DNA of 64,000 bases. It comes from Mantis religiosa (Eukaryota; Arthropoda; Insecta; Mantodea; Mantidae). Positions 42,817 through 53,639 of this stretch are shown here, in pieces. The stretch covers positions 2,674,001 to 2,738,000 of the forward strand of contig JAUKNK010000057.1 of the NCBI GenBank assembly GCA_030765055.1, in the 5' to 3' direction. The notes under the pieces are model-generated. The model was not told where the DNA came from and searched no databases. It was given only the letters and a program-made list of their open reading frames with translations. How positions within the stretch are numbered: the first letter of the stretch is position 1; each line of letters begins with the position of its first letter. The translations under genes were made by a program, and so were the position numbers.

Positions 42817-43094
42817 TGTTACCCTGGCGGCAGACTCGCGATGCCGATCAATAAATGATGGCCGGTATAGATTCGGGAAACTTCGGGGCTGATCGATACC
42901 GGAAGCGACAGTCAGTTGAGTGAGTGTTGTTATGGCGTGCGTTGTGTAAGTAGCGTCGAGCGTACGTGTAGATTGATATTGGAAAATTTAAATGTGTAAA
43001 TTGTAATTGTGAACAGTGTATTCCTACGAAAATAAAGTGCAGTTTTTTGTGTTTGTAACCTCGACTTTTTATTTCACGAACCCACAAAGTCGCA
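42817..43094 (+). mobile_element. Solo Gypsy LTR, short subtype (278 bp)
   Basis: Begins TGTTACCCTGGCGG and ends AAAGTCGCA, with a 4-bp duplication ATAC at 42813-42816 and 43095-43098. It contains AATAAAGTGCAG, the likely polyadenylation signal, near 43031. It is the same subtype as the 3' LTR at 16422-16682. No internal element sequence is present, so the rest was lost by LTR-LTR recombination. Confidence 0.85.
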
Positions 43095-43184
43095 ATACTG
43101 AATTGTATTTCAAATGCAAAAACATGGAAAAACTCTAAGTTTAAAATTGCACATAGCCATTCTTTTTATAAACGTGCACATAAT

Positions 43185-43736
43185 GTGACTTTGTGAGTTC
43201 GTGAAATAAAAAGTCCAATTACACCACTCCAAGAATGTTCTTTATTTCCACCGACTTACAGTTTAACACTTGCCAATTACACAGAATTACGTAATGCACA
43301 CAATTACGATTCACCAGTTCGTCCGTTACAATTTCACTTGGCCTCGCGATTACGTAAGCTCCGATACACATTCACAGTTACGTACAGTCTTCCGTTGCAC
43401 AATCTTCTCGTACATTAACACGTCACTAACTCTTACACCAAGAACTGCGACTGTCTCCTCACTCACTAACTGACCAACTGACTTCACTTTGCTCCGGCAG
43501 CCCCTTCTTATAAGAATATCGCCGCTTTCTGGCTTCCACAGGAAGGTTCCAGTAAAAGAAAGATCCCGTAATTTCGAGAACCAGGTGTAAGAGAAACAGA
43601 CCGCACAATGAGGTTTTTCCCCCAGTCATCCCTGTCACCACTATAAGACAGACGAGGGGGAGGTGTGGCTAACACGGACCTCCCCCGTCTTCCGCTCTCA
43701 GCTGCTTCCATAGGGTGTTCCAACACTCGCGTGACA
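43185..43736 (-). mobile_element. Solo Gypsy LTR, long subtype (552 bp)
   Basis: On the plus strand it starts TGTGACTTTGTGAG and ends CGCGTGACA, with a 4-bp duplication ATAA at 43181-43184 and 43737-43740. It has the complement of a TATAAGAA-type promoter box (CTTATAAGAATATC at 43507-43520) and the TTCTTTATTTCC poly(A) region. It is related to the LTRs at 21424-21915 and 62038-62521. It lies 90 bp from the other solo LTR, in opposite orientation. Confidence 0.88.
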
Positions 43737-43995
43737 ATAATGATATCCAAGGTATGTATTAATGAGTCAAACGCCAGGAGTGATAGCTATAAGAGTTAGC
43801 TGATAAGTCCTGGGCAAATGTGCAGATGTTTAGAGGTTTATGACTGAGTCGACTGTTGTCTTTGAATCAATGACTTCAGTTTACTCTTTATTTAAGCACA
43901 AAAGATTGTAATATTCTGCAATAGTACACAATATATTGGTGACATTATTACAAAACATTGCTCAATCTAACTCAGCAGGTTTCTACATAACTTAC

Positions 43996-44424
43996 CTTAG
44001 TATTATCACCATTTGATGAAGTTTCTGTTTCCAACCACCAAGCTTCTTCTTTAATTTCTATTTTATTATCAATTTCGTGAATACTGTTGTATTTCTTATC
44101 AATCATTACAGGATCCTCTAGAAGAAATTCTCCCTCATTCTGTGAACCAAGGTCTGAAAATAGAGTCTGTTGTTCAATTTCTGATTTCCCATTAATGTCG
44201 CAGTTGTTGCTCCATGTAGCAGTTTCACTCTTAATCTGCTTGAAAAGATCTTTGGTAAAAGGAGTCTCTGATTTAATTTCTGTTTGGACTGTTCTCTCAC
44301 AATCAGTGACATCATCAATGTTTGTGTTTGCTGTAACAACTTTGTGAAAGAACGCTCTCTCGTTCTGTGACGCTGTGTCATCTTCAAGGGGAGTCTCTTC
44401 TTTGATTTGTATTTTCTTATCCAT
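43996..44424 (-). CDS. Acidic first coding exon, probably of the zinc-finger gene
   Basis: A 143-codon minus-strand frame from ATG 44424 (context GAAATGG) to AAG|GTAAGTT, a consensus donor in phase 0 at 43995. The peptide is acidic with repeated sumoylation-like words (IQIKEETP, TEIKSETP, QIKSETAT, IEIKEEAW), a pattern frequently seen in N-terminal exons of insect zinc-finger regulators. It carries a QNERAFF / QNEGEFL internal echo, suggesting an internal duplication. The next finger exon on this strand lies 11.5 kb away. The donor phase does not match the finger exon directly, so at least one intermediate exon is required. Confidence 0.6.
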
Positions 44425-45088
44425 TTCAAACAGCTGTCGAATTGGATGTTGCTGTTATTTCCAGAAATAAATCTGTGAAGGAAAAATCATATTTCATAAA
44501 TAAAAAACTATAAGTAAATTTAGGCATCAACTTCATGAATCTATCCATAATTGTTCAAACCACACTAAATACCACTGTTCTCTTATCATGCAAACAACTT
44601 CTTGAAATGTTGAACCAGACTTAGGAAACTCAAAGACATGTGAAGATCTCAAACTACTGACAGTTGTCTGTTTATGTCAACGCTATTATCACTCTAGCTA
44701 GGTTACTGCGATACTGTACCAACATTAAGCCTCCTAATCTGTTTAAAATGTCACAGATAGATATCAAAGCAATCTCTCAGTTATTTGATATAACTAAAAC
44801 AAGCTGCTATACGACAATTACTAAGATCATACTTAGTTTTTATTCTGTTACTGTTGTTCTAAGGTTTGCTGTGATATTTAAACTAAACAAGAAGGGTTAG
44901 TACTACACGGCATAACAGTTCTAGTAATAAAACATCCACAGAAGGCAACAAATCTTACAGTTTGGTATTTACTGTCGTACAACTTTTTAAGTTAACACTA
45001 CAAGAACCAAGGATGCAAGAAAAGACTGAAACAATTTTCCTTAAGATTTAACAAGTAAGTGATGTATTGTTATTAATCAACTCAATGG
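44425..45088. other. Putative 5' flank of the zinc-finger gene
   Basis: About 660 bp without a recognised gene. If the exon at 43996-44424 is the first coding exon, its 5' UTR and promoter should be here. I see no clear TATA or initiator. Confidence 0.3.
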
Positions 45089-45090
45089 TA

Positions 45091-46944
45091 CCAGGGCATA
45101 TCAAATATAAACGGGAAGTTTGATGTTACACTGTCGTTGGTAATAATTTTGAGGAGAAACTTTGTCAGTATGTTGGAGGGGGCGGTTATCTACAGAGGGG
45201 GTACTGTGTGTGCACGCACTGCGGAGAATGGGGCTGGGCCATACCTGAGTAATAGCTACACATATGTGTTACACAACGCATCATCCTCAGTTTTCTTGCA
45301 AAAAAGGGCACCAAGCCTTCGGAGAGTTTTAGACAGCTCTGCGCACAGTTTGGGGAAGAAGTAATTTGGAAGACTGGAGTGTATGAGTGGACTAAATATT
45401 TTGTGACGGGAAGAGAAACTGTAGAAAATGAACCTCAAAAGAGCAGATCAGGGACAAACATTACTGCAGATAACATTGTTCCCATTTGTGACATTATTGA
45501 AGAAGATCGGTGCATAAAGGAATCTGAAATTGGTTCTTTTTTTTCACAAGGACAAGTTATGGAAGTATTTAATCATCCGAGATAAACTCCATTATAGAAA
45601 ACTGTCTGCCAGATATGTGATTTGTGATGAAACATGGTGCATCATGACACAAAGCAAGCAAGCATGGAGTGACAGCGAGGAGACTAAGCAAATCCGGTCG
45701 AGGTCAAAACATGCCCATCTGCTGCAAAGGTGCTAGCATCCGTTTTCTGGGACTCTGCGGGCGTTTTGCATTTCTTCACTAATGAAGGACAATCAATGCA
45801 GCCTATTACTGTCACATTTTGGATTCAGCAAAAGCTGCATATTGCAACAAGCGATGCTGACAGCCAATCCAAAACGTCAGTCCTCTCCATGAAAATGCAA
45901 GGCTAAATACTGCATTGGACACCTCTGAACCTCTCCTTACAGTCCTGTGACTAGCATTTGTTTGGATCACTCAGAAAAGACCTAGGAGGACAGCGGTTTG
46001 ATGATAACACAAGTGTACAAGAGTTCGTACTGGCAACTGGCTCTGCAGCAGACCAGCAGAAGAGACGAGTTGTCCAGGTTTACCTGGATGGAGTGTTTGC
46101 TGCCCAGCACCTAGCCGCTTTAATCGGCTTTATCTGGGCAGTATAATAGAATTGTTTTGTGTTTTAGGCGAGTGTCTTGGGCAGTGCTATATCTAGCCTT
46201 AATGAGTGCCATTGCCCCATGAGAGGTGTGCACCCAGTGCTGGCTGCACTCTTCTGCTTGCCTGGGAGGCATCCGAGTACAGTCCGCTTGACAGGTTAGA
46301 GGGAAAGGAACTAATGTTCAGGTATCCGACTTACCAAGTGGAGCCGGAGGAAAGTGGCCCTGTTTAGTTCTGGTTACCCAAAGCATCTTTGGGCAACTGG
46401 TAGCTAGGTCAGTGGTGAGGAACCCTGTGGTCGTAGCAACCAAGGATGTTCACCAGGTTATTAGGATGGGAGTCAAGCATACTGTAGATGGTGCGGGATC
46501 TCTGCCGCACCATGTCCACAGTGTACAGGTCTCCGGAGTAGGTGTGAAGGATGTGGGACGGGAGTCTACGTCCGGTATCATAGATCATTCGCAGTGCCCT
46601 GTTCTGGATGTGTTGTAGTCTGCGGATAGTGGTCGGAACCGCTGATCCCCAGACTTCGCAGCCATACAGAATCAGGGGTATAATCATCCTATACAGGCGC
46701 AGCTTGAGGTGCTTTGGCATGGTGACTTTAGTACAGAGTACAACTGCCTGAGTGCTGCATGCCCTACTCTGCATGCGTCCTTCTTCTTTCTATAAGTATG
46801 GCATCAAAAACTTGCCAATCCAATGGAGAGAATGTGTATCGAAGGCAGAACACCATGTATAACAGTAATCTGTATATGAGCAGTTTTGTTTGTTGATACA
46901 ATAAATTATAAAAATTATTCCCATTTATATTTGATCCACCCTTG
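45091..46944 (+). mobile_element. Mariner relic split by a LINE
   Basis: Imperfect inverted repeats at 45091 (CCAGGGCATATCAAATATAA) and 46921-46944 (complement CAAGGGTGGATCAAATATAA), each bordered by TA. The transposase is decayed but readable: VYEWTKYFVTGRETVENEPQ with the linker KSRSGTNITADNI (45380-45475), LSARYVICDETWCIM (first catalytic motif, 45605-45650), a damaged SP-x-x-SICLD block (about 45935), GGQRFDDNTSVQEF (45988-46030), and a C-terminal KYGIKNLPIQWRECVSKAEHH at 46795-46857 after the inserted LINE. It belongs to a different mariner lineage from the one at 6251. Confidence 0.85.
46048..46766 (-). pseudogene. Jockey-like LINE 3' end inside the mariner
   Basis: The minus-strand frame 46774-46409 encodes the RT C-terminal region: TMPKHLKLRLYRMIIPLILY, GCEVWGSAVPTTIRRLQHI, NRALRMIYDTGRRLPSHILH and LVNILGCYDHR. 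It is the same family as the relic at 4131-5690. About 15 nt after the stop is a hairpin, CCCAAAGCATCTTTGGG (46378-46394). The remaining 350 bp are 3' UTR. A 7-bp repeat CTCTGCA flanks it at 46041-46047 and 46767-46773, and the host mariner text resumes directly beyond it. Confidence 0.8.
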
Positions 46945-48080
46945 TACTAAGTTCAGATTCAGTTAATGATATTGTCTGACAAAAGTTAGGTGACTGAATG
47001 ACAATGTAAAGTGTAAGAAACTCACATTGTCACTAGAATTTTTATCCAAATGCTGACTTACAATCACTTTTATAATTTGCAAATCCACTGAATGATAACA
47101 TTAATCAAATGTTCCATTATATCTCACAAACCTGTGCTGATGGAACTCCTACACATTCACTACTGACAGACCAATACCCAATACTAACAACTCAACTGCT
47201 CCAGCCAACTGATTCTTAACAACTCTGATACTCACTGGTACAATCATAACTAACAACTCGACTGAACCTGACTTTACACCGCGTTTACAACCTTCCATTC
47301 ACAAATTAAATGTTCCAGAAACTAAAATGACTTGAGCCCAAGTAAAATCATTTAGATCTTAGGAAATCAAATGGTCTCACAACAATACAGAAAGATAAAG
47401 CCTACTTTATCATTAGTGACTGTCCTCAAATATTGCATTTTTCCGTTCCTCCAAGACAAGTATTAAGATAGCGGAATGTGTTGACTAGCGTTTGTCATCA
47501 CCAGGGATGTAAACATTCTAACAATGTCTCTTTGCTCAGGAGTGGAAACGAAAATGATCCTGAGAGACTTGAACCTTTAATTGTGGTGCCAGATCTCACT
47601 TTTTAAGGGAGGCCTACACTTTTCAGATTTCATAACTAAAATTTCATATATAAATACAGAAAACCTTTGCCTAATAATGAAAAAATGCATTTTGCTGATC
47701 TCATAAAAACATAAGATGGTTACACAAAGAGGTAGAGGAGCCATGCATACATATTCACATTTTAAATTATGTTATTGCAATAATTTACATAACAAGGTGC
47801 CAAATTATATAAGATGAGCTAAAATTGTACATTTCTATAGCTACACATTTTGTAAAAGTAGATTAGTGTTAAAATACGACATAATGGCCTTTGTCTGTAC
47901 CAAGACTCAAAGTAAACGAAAAATTTCATAAATTTCTTGTAAGCTAGAAAAGACAGATTCATGTAGGAATGTTTATGAAACATTACGTGTATTAACATTT
48001 ACAGCAAAAAATTTTAGCAACTAAAATAAAAACACGTACATACATACACAACACACAAAAAAAAAAAAAAAAAAAATTAT
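46945..48080. other. AT-rich stretch with a poly(A) run
   Basis: No gene was recognised. A run of about 22 adenines lies at 48056-48076. Confidence 0.4.
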
Positions 48081-48084
48081 TTCG

Positions 48085-48255
48085 TAAACAGATTAAAAGG
48101 AACATTAAGTAACAAAAATATAGAAAATAAATCTAAAGAATTGTACAATCGCTTACCGAACCAAATAAAACAGAAAACAGAAGAAAAATTTAAACTTAGA
48201 GCAATTAAAAGGTACCCCGTAGAAAACCCAGTCTTCCATATAAAAGGTTAAATAA
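48085..48255 (+). pseudogene. Possible non-LTR RT C-terminal remnant
   Basis: The plus strand reads KSKELYNRLPNQIKQKTEEK, then FKLRAIKRYPVENPVFHIKG and a stop at 48250. The LPNQIK...FK...LKRY pattern is typical of the last residues of many LINE-type reverse transcriptases. Only this tail is visible, so the family is unknown. Confidence 0.35.
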
Positions 48256-48259
48256 AGCT

Positions 48260-49506
48260 GTAACCTGTTTCTCTATTCGTAGCAGATTAGGATGCACTTT
48301 GACTCCTTCGAAGACCCAGATCGGGAAGCCAGATGTAACAGGGTTACTTCACTGTAGCTGCAATGGTTTCTTGATGATTGAGTGTGATTAAATAAGAGTC
48401 ATGAGATCTCTCGTTTTCAGGTGTGGTTTCTAGTGACATAAATAAAACTTTAGATAAGTCCAATTTCATAATATATAATTTAACTGTATAATCTGGATTA
48501 CATTTTACCCGAAATTTCTATCCCAGTCAATCATGGCAGATTACCTCCAGCATATCGATAAATCCTTACTTCGTTAATAAATATTTTCCATTAATTACAT
48601 AAAATTCCTCACTCCTGCACATCCACTCTTCACTATGAAGACAACAGCATATTTCCTTTTTTAAGATTATTTATTTTCTATTACTATGGAAAACTTTTAT
48701 ATTCATCATGACATTTTCCCATAATCATGAAACAAGATCACAGATCATATATCTCTGAAGATTATTGATTTTCTTCTGCTATCCCAACATTCCGTCTTTC
48801 CACATCAAGCAAGATTATTGATTGAATGAAATATAACAATAAATGAACATGTAACAACAACTTGGCATTACTATAACACATTTTTCTAAATATATATCTA
48901 TAAATTATAAATTTTAAATTATTCACATTGAACAAATCATAATATAACAATATAAAGAATACTGATTACATAAATTTGATATATACTAAATAAATTTATA
49001 AATTTAATTTTTATAAATTTCATAGATACTAAATCTGAAATTAAGCTATTTAAAACTTCAAAAGAAAAAAACGATCTATTCTTGCAGACATTCCTTTTCA
49101 AAATCTTTGTTTAAAACATAAAGTAGTTCTTATATTTGTTAGAAAAAGTATTAAACTTGGTAATAATAGTATTCATCAAAACAATCAAACCATTTCTTGA
49201 GAAATATCTGACTCTTAGAATATATGACTCTGTGTTCCATAAAATTAACATTCCATTCTTAAAATATAAAACAGACAAATGTATGATCTGTAAGAGGCTT
49301 TAGTTGAAAATGAAATAAAAATGTCTGAAGGAAATTTATGGAACATGCCATACTCTATCAACTGACAAATATTGCCTCTCTATGTCTACAGTCAACAGTT
49401 TAATTTGAATATACAAGAGACACATTTGGACATATAATTTAACAGTACACAACTCCAAAACATAGAAAGAACAGTTTTATACGGCATAGGTCCAGGTAGC
49501 CAGAGA
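48260..49506. other. AT-rich region without recognised genes
   Basis: Very AT-rich. Short frames such as 48762-48950 are of low complexity. Confidence 0.5.
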
Positions 49507-50160
49507 AGCCAATGAAATGTTTCTTGCATGTTTAAGTATGTGATGGAATTTTTGCTACCAGAATAAACGAACATAAATGGAGCATATGTTTAATGCAACT
49601 TGAGAAGTCTGGGCTGGCAGAGCATTGTTTTGATAATGACTATAGAGCCAATTTTCGGGAGACGACCATCTTGGCAAAATAGAAACAGTTACAGGGAGTG
49701 GAGAATTAAGCAGGCTTTGGCCATTTCCTCTGAAAGGAGCACGCTTAACCGTGATGTTGGGTTTCAATTCAGCTGCTCTTGGGAACCGGCCTTCAAAATA
49801 GAAAACTGTCGATTTAAGAAGCAAAGATCAATACAGCTTGATAATCAATTAATTAATTGACCCAATTAATTTTCTATACTCACGCCATCTCCTGAACTGA
49901 CAGTTAATTTACTGAAAACAATCTTTTGTTCAGTAATGCAAATTTTGATAGTGCTGTCTTTGTTTATATCCAGTGTTTCATTTGTGGTTATCTCATTTAA
50001 TAAATATCCTGATGATGGGAGTGATGCACACAACTGAAACATTGATTTCTAATCGTCCTTTCACCTGGATTGCTGCCAGAGAACAAACTGTGCAAGATAT
50101 ACTTATACAGTGCAGCCATTGAAATGTTTCTTGTATATTTAAGTTATGTGATGGAATTTT
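49507..50160 (+). mobile_element. Penelope-type tail between 47-bp direct repeats
   Basis: The segment AGCCAATGAAATGTTTCTTG... (49507-49553) recurs at 50114-50160 with five or so differences. Between them the plus strand reads AEHCFDNDYRANF, TILAK, LNRDVGFQFSCSWEPAF and IENCRFKKQRSIQLDN, which resembles the region after the GIY-YIG motif in another Penelope family. The long direct repeats could be a long target duplication or pseudo-LTR remains. A stop and frameshift are present. Confidence 0.55.
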
Positions 50161-50172
50161 CACAAAATATAT

Positions 50173-51564
50173 TGTGACTTTGTGGTTTCGTAGAATTAAA
50201 AGTCCAATTTGCCGAAAGTCTAAATGTTCTTTATTAGCGTAGAAACACACAGCGTAGCAGCAGAATTACATCACATATCACAATCTACAACACCAAGGTC
50301 GATGACAATAACGAACAGCTTACTCAACTTCCACTCTTGTTACATGTCTTTATAACAACTCACAACTGACACATCACTAGCCATGGCTTCTTTTTATACA
50401 CCCATTCATGGATTCCAGACCGTTATCGAAGATTCTCTAACATGTCACCAGATAAAACACGAATGTTCTAGAATGTGACTATATCGGTGTCGGCAAGCTT
50501 TCCTTTCCGGTTCCATGCCTATCTGCTTATGCAAGCTCGTTATCTACGTGAAACACTATGCGACTGTTATCTTTACCTGTAGGCGCTTTTTGTGCGTTTT
50601 AGGTGCTTTTTGTATCTCCTCCTGGAGCGCCGGCCTTCAAGTCCTTCAACCTCCTGCTGACGATGTCCTCTACCATGGCATTCAGGGACTTTGTGTTGCT
50701 GCCAGCCTTTCCCTCCGGGTTAACACGGTTCGCAAGGTCTTCGACGTCTTCCACCATGGCCATCAGTACTTGGCGTTACTGTCGGCCTTTTCCTCTAGGT
50801 CACTGAACCGGTTCGCCAGGTCTTCGACGTGCTCGTCCACTTGGCCCATCCGCTTGCCCAGCTCCGTGACGTCCTCCCTCACGCCGGCTAACTGTTCCTC
50901 AAATTAGGCGGCGAGAGCCTCGTTCGTCACCATTACGTTCGTGGCCAAGCTGTCGTTCGCTGCTCTCATTTCTGTGATTGTCGCGGCCAAGTTGTTATTT
51001 GCAGCTTCCGTATGCGCAGCGAGGGTGTCATTGGCCGTCTACACTTCTTTCAGCTCTGCGGCGAGATTGCCATTAGCCGTCTTCAGTTCTTCCAGTTTCA
51101 GTAAAATCTATTCCAAAGCTGCGTCCATCGATGTAATGTACCACTTCCTTACACCAGTTGTGACTGGCGGGCTCGTAGAATTAAAAGTCCAATTTGCCGA
51201 AATTCTAAATGTTCTTTATTTCCGTAGAAATAAACTTGTTCAATTCTCACCTACCAACAATACATCACATAAACACAATCTTCCAAGGTCGATGACAATA
51301 ACAGCGTTCTGATCACTTTACTACATCAGCTCTCGTTACACTTCACAGCTGTTTACTACTACTTTCTCTTGGAAAGTCGTCGCCTTCTTAAATACCTCAT
51401 TGATAAATTCGAGACTCTTCCAGAAGAATAAAGAAACCGAATATTCTATCACCTTCCAAAAGCATAACTTAATCTATGCCGGTAAGTCCTTTATCTCAGC
51501 TATCTTTATTTGCCGGCCCTTTGTGTACATGTGCCGCGCTATCGTAGATAACGGCTTTGGGACA
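50173..51564 (-). mobile_element. Pol-deleted mini-Gypsy with two LTRs
   Basis: A 1392-bp insertion with ATAT at both flanks (50169-50172 and 51565-51568). The right LTR is 51159-51564 (406 bp, TGTCCC...CACA on the minus strand). The left LTR starts at 50173 and runs to roughly 50580. Between them is only a primer-binding site (51140-51156) and the N-terminal coiled-coil part of gag (51113 to about 50625, minus strand). All of capsid, protease, RT and integrase is missing. The two LTRs match well only in their first 130 bp. Confidence 0.85.
50625..51113 (-). pseudogene. Gag coiled-coil remnant of the mini-Gypsy
   Basis: The minus-strand translation repeats the heptad text of the gag at 20526-21362 (LAAELKEV-like units, VTELGKRMGQVDEHV, and near 50650 VVSRRLKDLKAGAP). 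At least two in-frame stops (TAA near 50907, TAG near 51041) show that it is not expressed as a full protein. Confidence 0.75.
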
Positions 51565-51568
51565 ATAT

Positions 51569-52221
51569 GTATGTATAGCTACATAAGCGACTTGTCTGTT
51601 TCAAGGTTTTACCTTTTAGTTTATGCTATACCAAGTAATAATCATTGTCACACTCACTGGAAACAAAGATCCCTATCACCATCTCTATGTACCTCTTATT
51701 ACAGTATTTCACAACCGAAGTTTCTGATAGCCTTGTACAGCTGTTCTCGCTCAGTATTTTAGATATTTATACTCTCTCAGTGTTCAGAGTGATATCTTTA
51801 AGATATTGAGAGCTAAATGAATAACACATTTGAAATTGTTTAATTTCAGTATTAACCATGCCTTATCCTAGTACTGTAGCAAATAAATTAGCTTGCATAG
51901 GATGTGTACAAACTTCTGATATAACTTTAGAAAACCTGGAAGAACTTTTGCTGTTTTACATTATTTGGATATTGAAGGCAATTGTGAGAGAGGTACTGAG
52001 GATGTACGTAGCAGTGAGGAAGAAAATGACCCGCTTCCTTCAGGTGTCAGTGCAGAATGTACTTTGTGAGGTGGTCAAAATAACTCGAACACAAATAAAC
52101 GTATAAACAAATAAACGTATTTTCTGTTGTACAACTTCTGATATCCAACCAACAGAAATTTTCATAAAAAAAATTTATTGCTTACTTAGTGTCTCTCATT
52201 GTTATGGAAACAAATGTATAG
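51569..52221. other. Unassigned stretch
   Basis: No gene was recognised. The frame 51858-52106 shows no motif. Confidence 0.4.
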
Positions 52222-52619
52222 TGAGTAGGATGAATGAATGAATGATGATATATATAAGGGCGCTCAACTACGGCGGTCATCAGCGCCCTTTAAAAAACTA
52301 GTCATGGCAAAAGCCAGATACAAATCTTTCTAAAAACTATACAAGTTTAACAAAATCTATTAAAAATACACGTACATAAAAAACATCAATCAGAACCTAC
52401 TAAAAATTTTGTTCACTAAATCCTAAACTCTAAACTAGAAAAGAATCTAAACACCTTCTCGCGGGTCTCCACGCACGGCCTACACGTGGGTTGGCCATGC
52501 TGACCGTCTCCCTTAACCACAAAGAGGAGCCCACACGAGGGAGACTGTTGGCTCGGGACCTCGGGTGTGCCGAACCCGTACCTACCAAAGTAGGCCCCTG
52601 GGGGGATGAGTAGGATGAA
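52222..52619 (-). mobile_element. Short retroposon with 13-bp target duplication
   Basis: TGAGTAGGATGAA at 52222-52234 and 52607-52619 flanks a 372-bp insert. Read on the minus strand it starts CCCCCCAGGGGCCTACTTTG, has a GC-rich 5' half and an AT-rich middle, and ends with GGGCGCTGATGACCGCCGTA / GTTGAGCGCCC, a self-complementary stem, then a TATATATCATCATTCATTCA microsatellite tail. A structured 3' end followed by a simple-repeat tail is the form of a SINE that borrows a LINE 3' end. The similar GCGCTGATGACC ending is common in orthopteroid insects, from memory. Confidence 0.75.
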
Positions 52620-53360
52620 AGAAGTCCTGACCTCTACAGACAATATAGAGATTAAGAGAAGAATTCAGAAGTGGACAGTGCATATGTGCTCTATTTTGTA
52701 AGATGAGACGTGTACTGGTCTGAAGATGGCATGTTGGCTACTCCGTTGTTGGGAGAAATGACGGGTCAAATATGGGTGATGTGGATCAGCTATTACTAGA
52801 TATCCCTCTTTAACAAAACAGTTAAATGGTAAAAAAGTAACTTTATACCAGCTGGATGTAACCATACACAATTGATTAGTACTTTGCAGAGCAAGACAAT
52901 GACCTATCTAGAGTTACGCATATCAATAGCTTGTAACCTAAGTGAAACCTCTTCATACCGGAGGTAAGAAATCCACCACTACTACAGCACCCTAATACTT
53001 GAGAGATAACACCTAAAAGGACACCACCCACAACAGGAAAGTCATGAATTTTGAAAATGTCTAGTGTGTCGCGAAAAAGAAGTTTGCAAGGAAACCAATA
53101 TTACTTGGTGTGGATCTGAAGATGGGCCCTTGTATATTTATCCAGGTTTTGAGATGCACCATTCAAAAAGAAACCTTTAATGTACATTTTCATCATTTAC
53201 AGAACTAATTTAAATGTATTGTAAAATAGGAAGATTAAAGTAATTGGTGTCATAGAAGCATTAAATGCATGTATGCACAGGACGTCTATGCATGTCCTTA
53301 TTGGTTTGTAACATTTTCAATTGGACATCATATGAAATCCGTGAAAGGATTTAAAGGTCT
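52620..53360. other. Unassigned stretch
   Basis: No gene or known repeat was recognised. Confidence 0.4.
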
Positions 53361-53376
53361 CTCTATGTACAGTATG

Positions 53377-53618
53377 TGTGTTTGTTTGTAATTTACATCC
53401 TCCAACGTTAAATCATATCAGATGGTGAATGAATTGGATGAAATGATGCTCAAATGAGTCCAGGGCCCTTGGAACTTACAGTTACCCGACATTCGTCTTG
53501 AAGGATAAGGGAAAACCTCGGAAAAAGCCTTATCCAGGTAACTCACCCTCACCGAGATTCGAACTCAGGACCTTTTGAACGTGAGGCAAACACTCTACCA
53601 CCACGCTACCGAGGTGGG
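53377..53618 (-). mobile_element. tRNA-derived SINE, best preserved copy
   Basis: Complete minus-strand copy with a perfect 16-bp duplication CTCTATGTACAGTATG at 53361-53376 and 53619-53634. The head reads CCCACCTCGGTAGCGTGG (A box) and TGAGTTCGAATCTCGG (B box), then GTGAGTTACCTGGATAAGGC, and the 3' end is GTAAATTACAAACAAACACA with no poly(A). It is the youngest-looking SINE here and the best reference for the family (about 240 bp). Confidence 0.93.
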
Positions 53619-53639
53619 CTCTATGTACAGTATGCAGAA

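Noticed and set aside
48056..48076. Poly(A) run as the tail of a retroposon
   Set aside because: No matching duplication or recognised element body could be paired with it on the upstream side.
52416..52643. 75-codon minus-strand frame
   Set aside because: It lies across the right border of a retroposon and its target duplication, so it is not a natural gene.
53520..53610. tRNA-like A and B boxes, possible tRNA gene
   Set aside because: The boxes belong to the head of a 240-bp SINE with target duplications and many copies. A full cloverleaf with acceptor stem cannot be closed.
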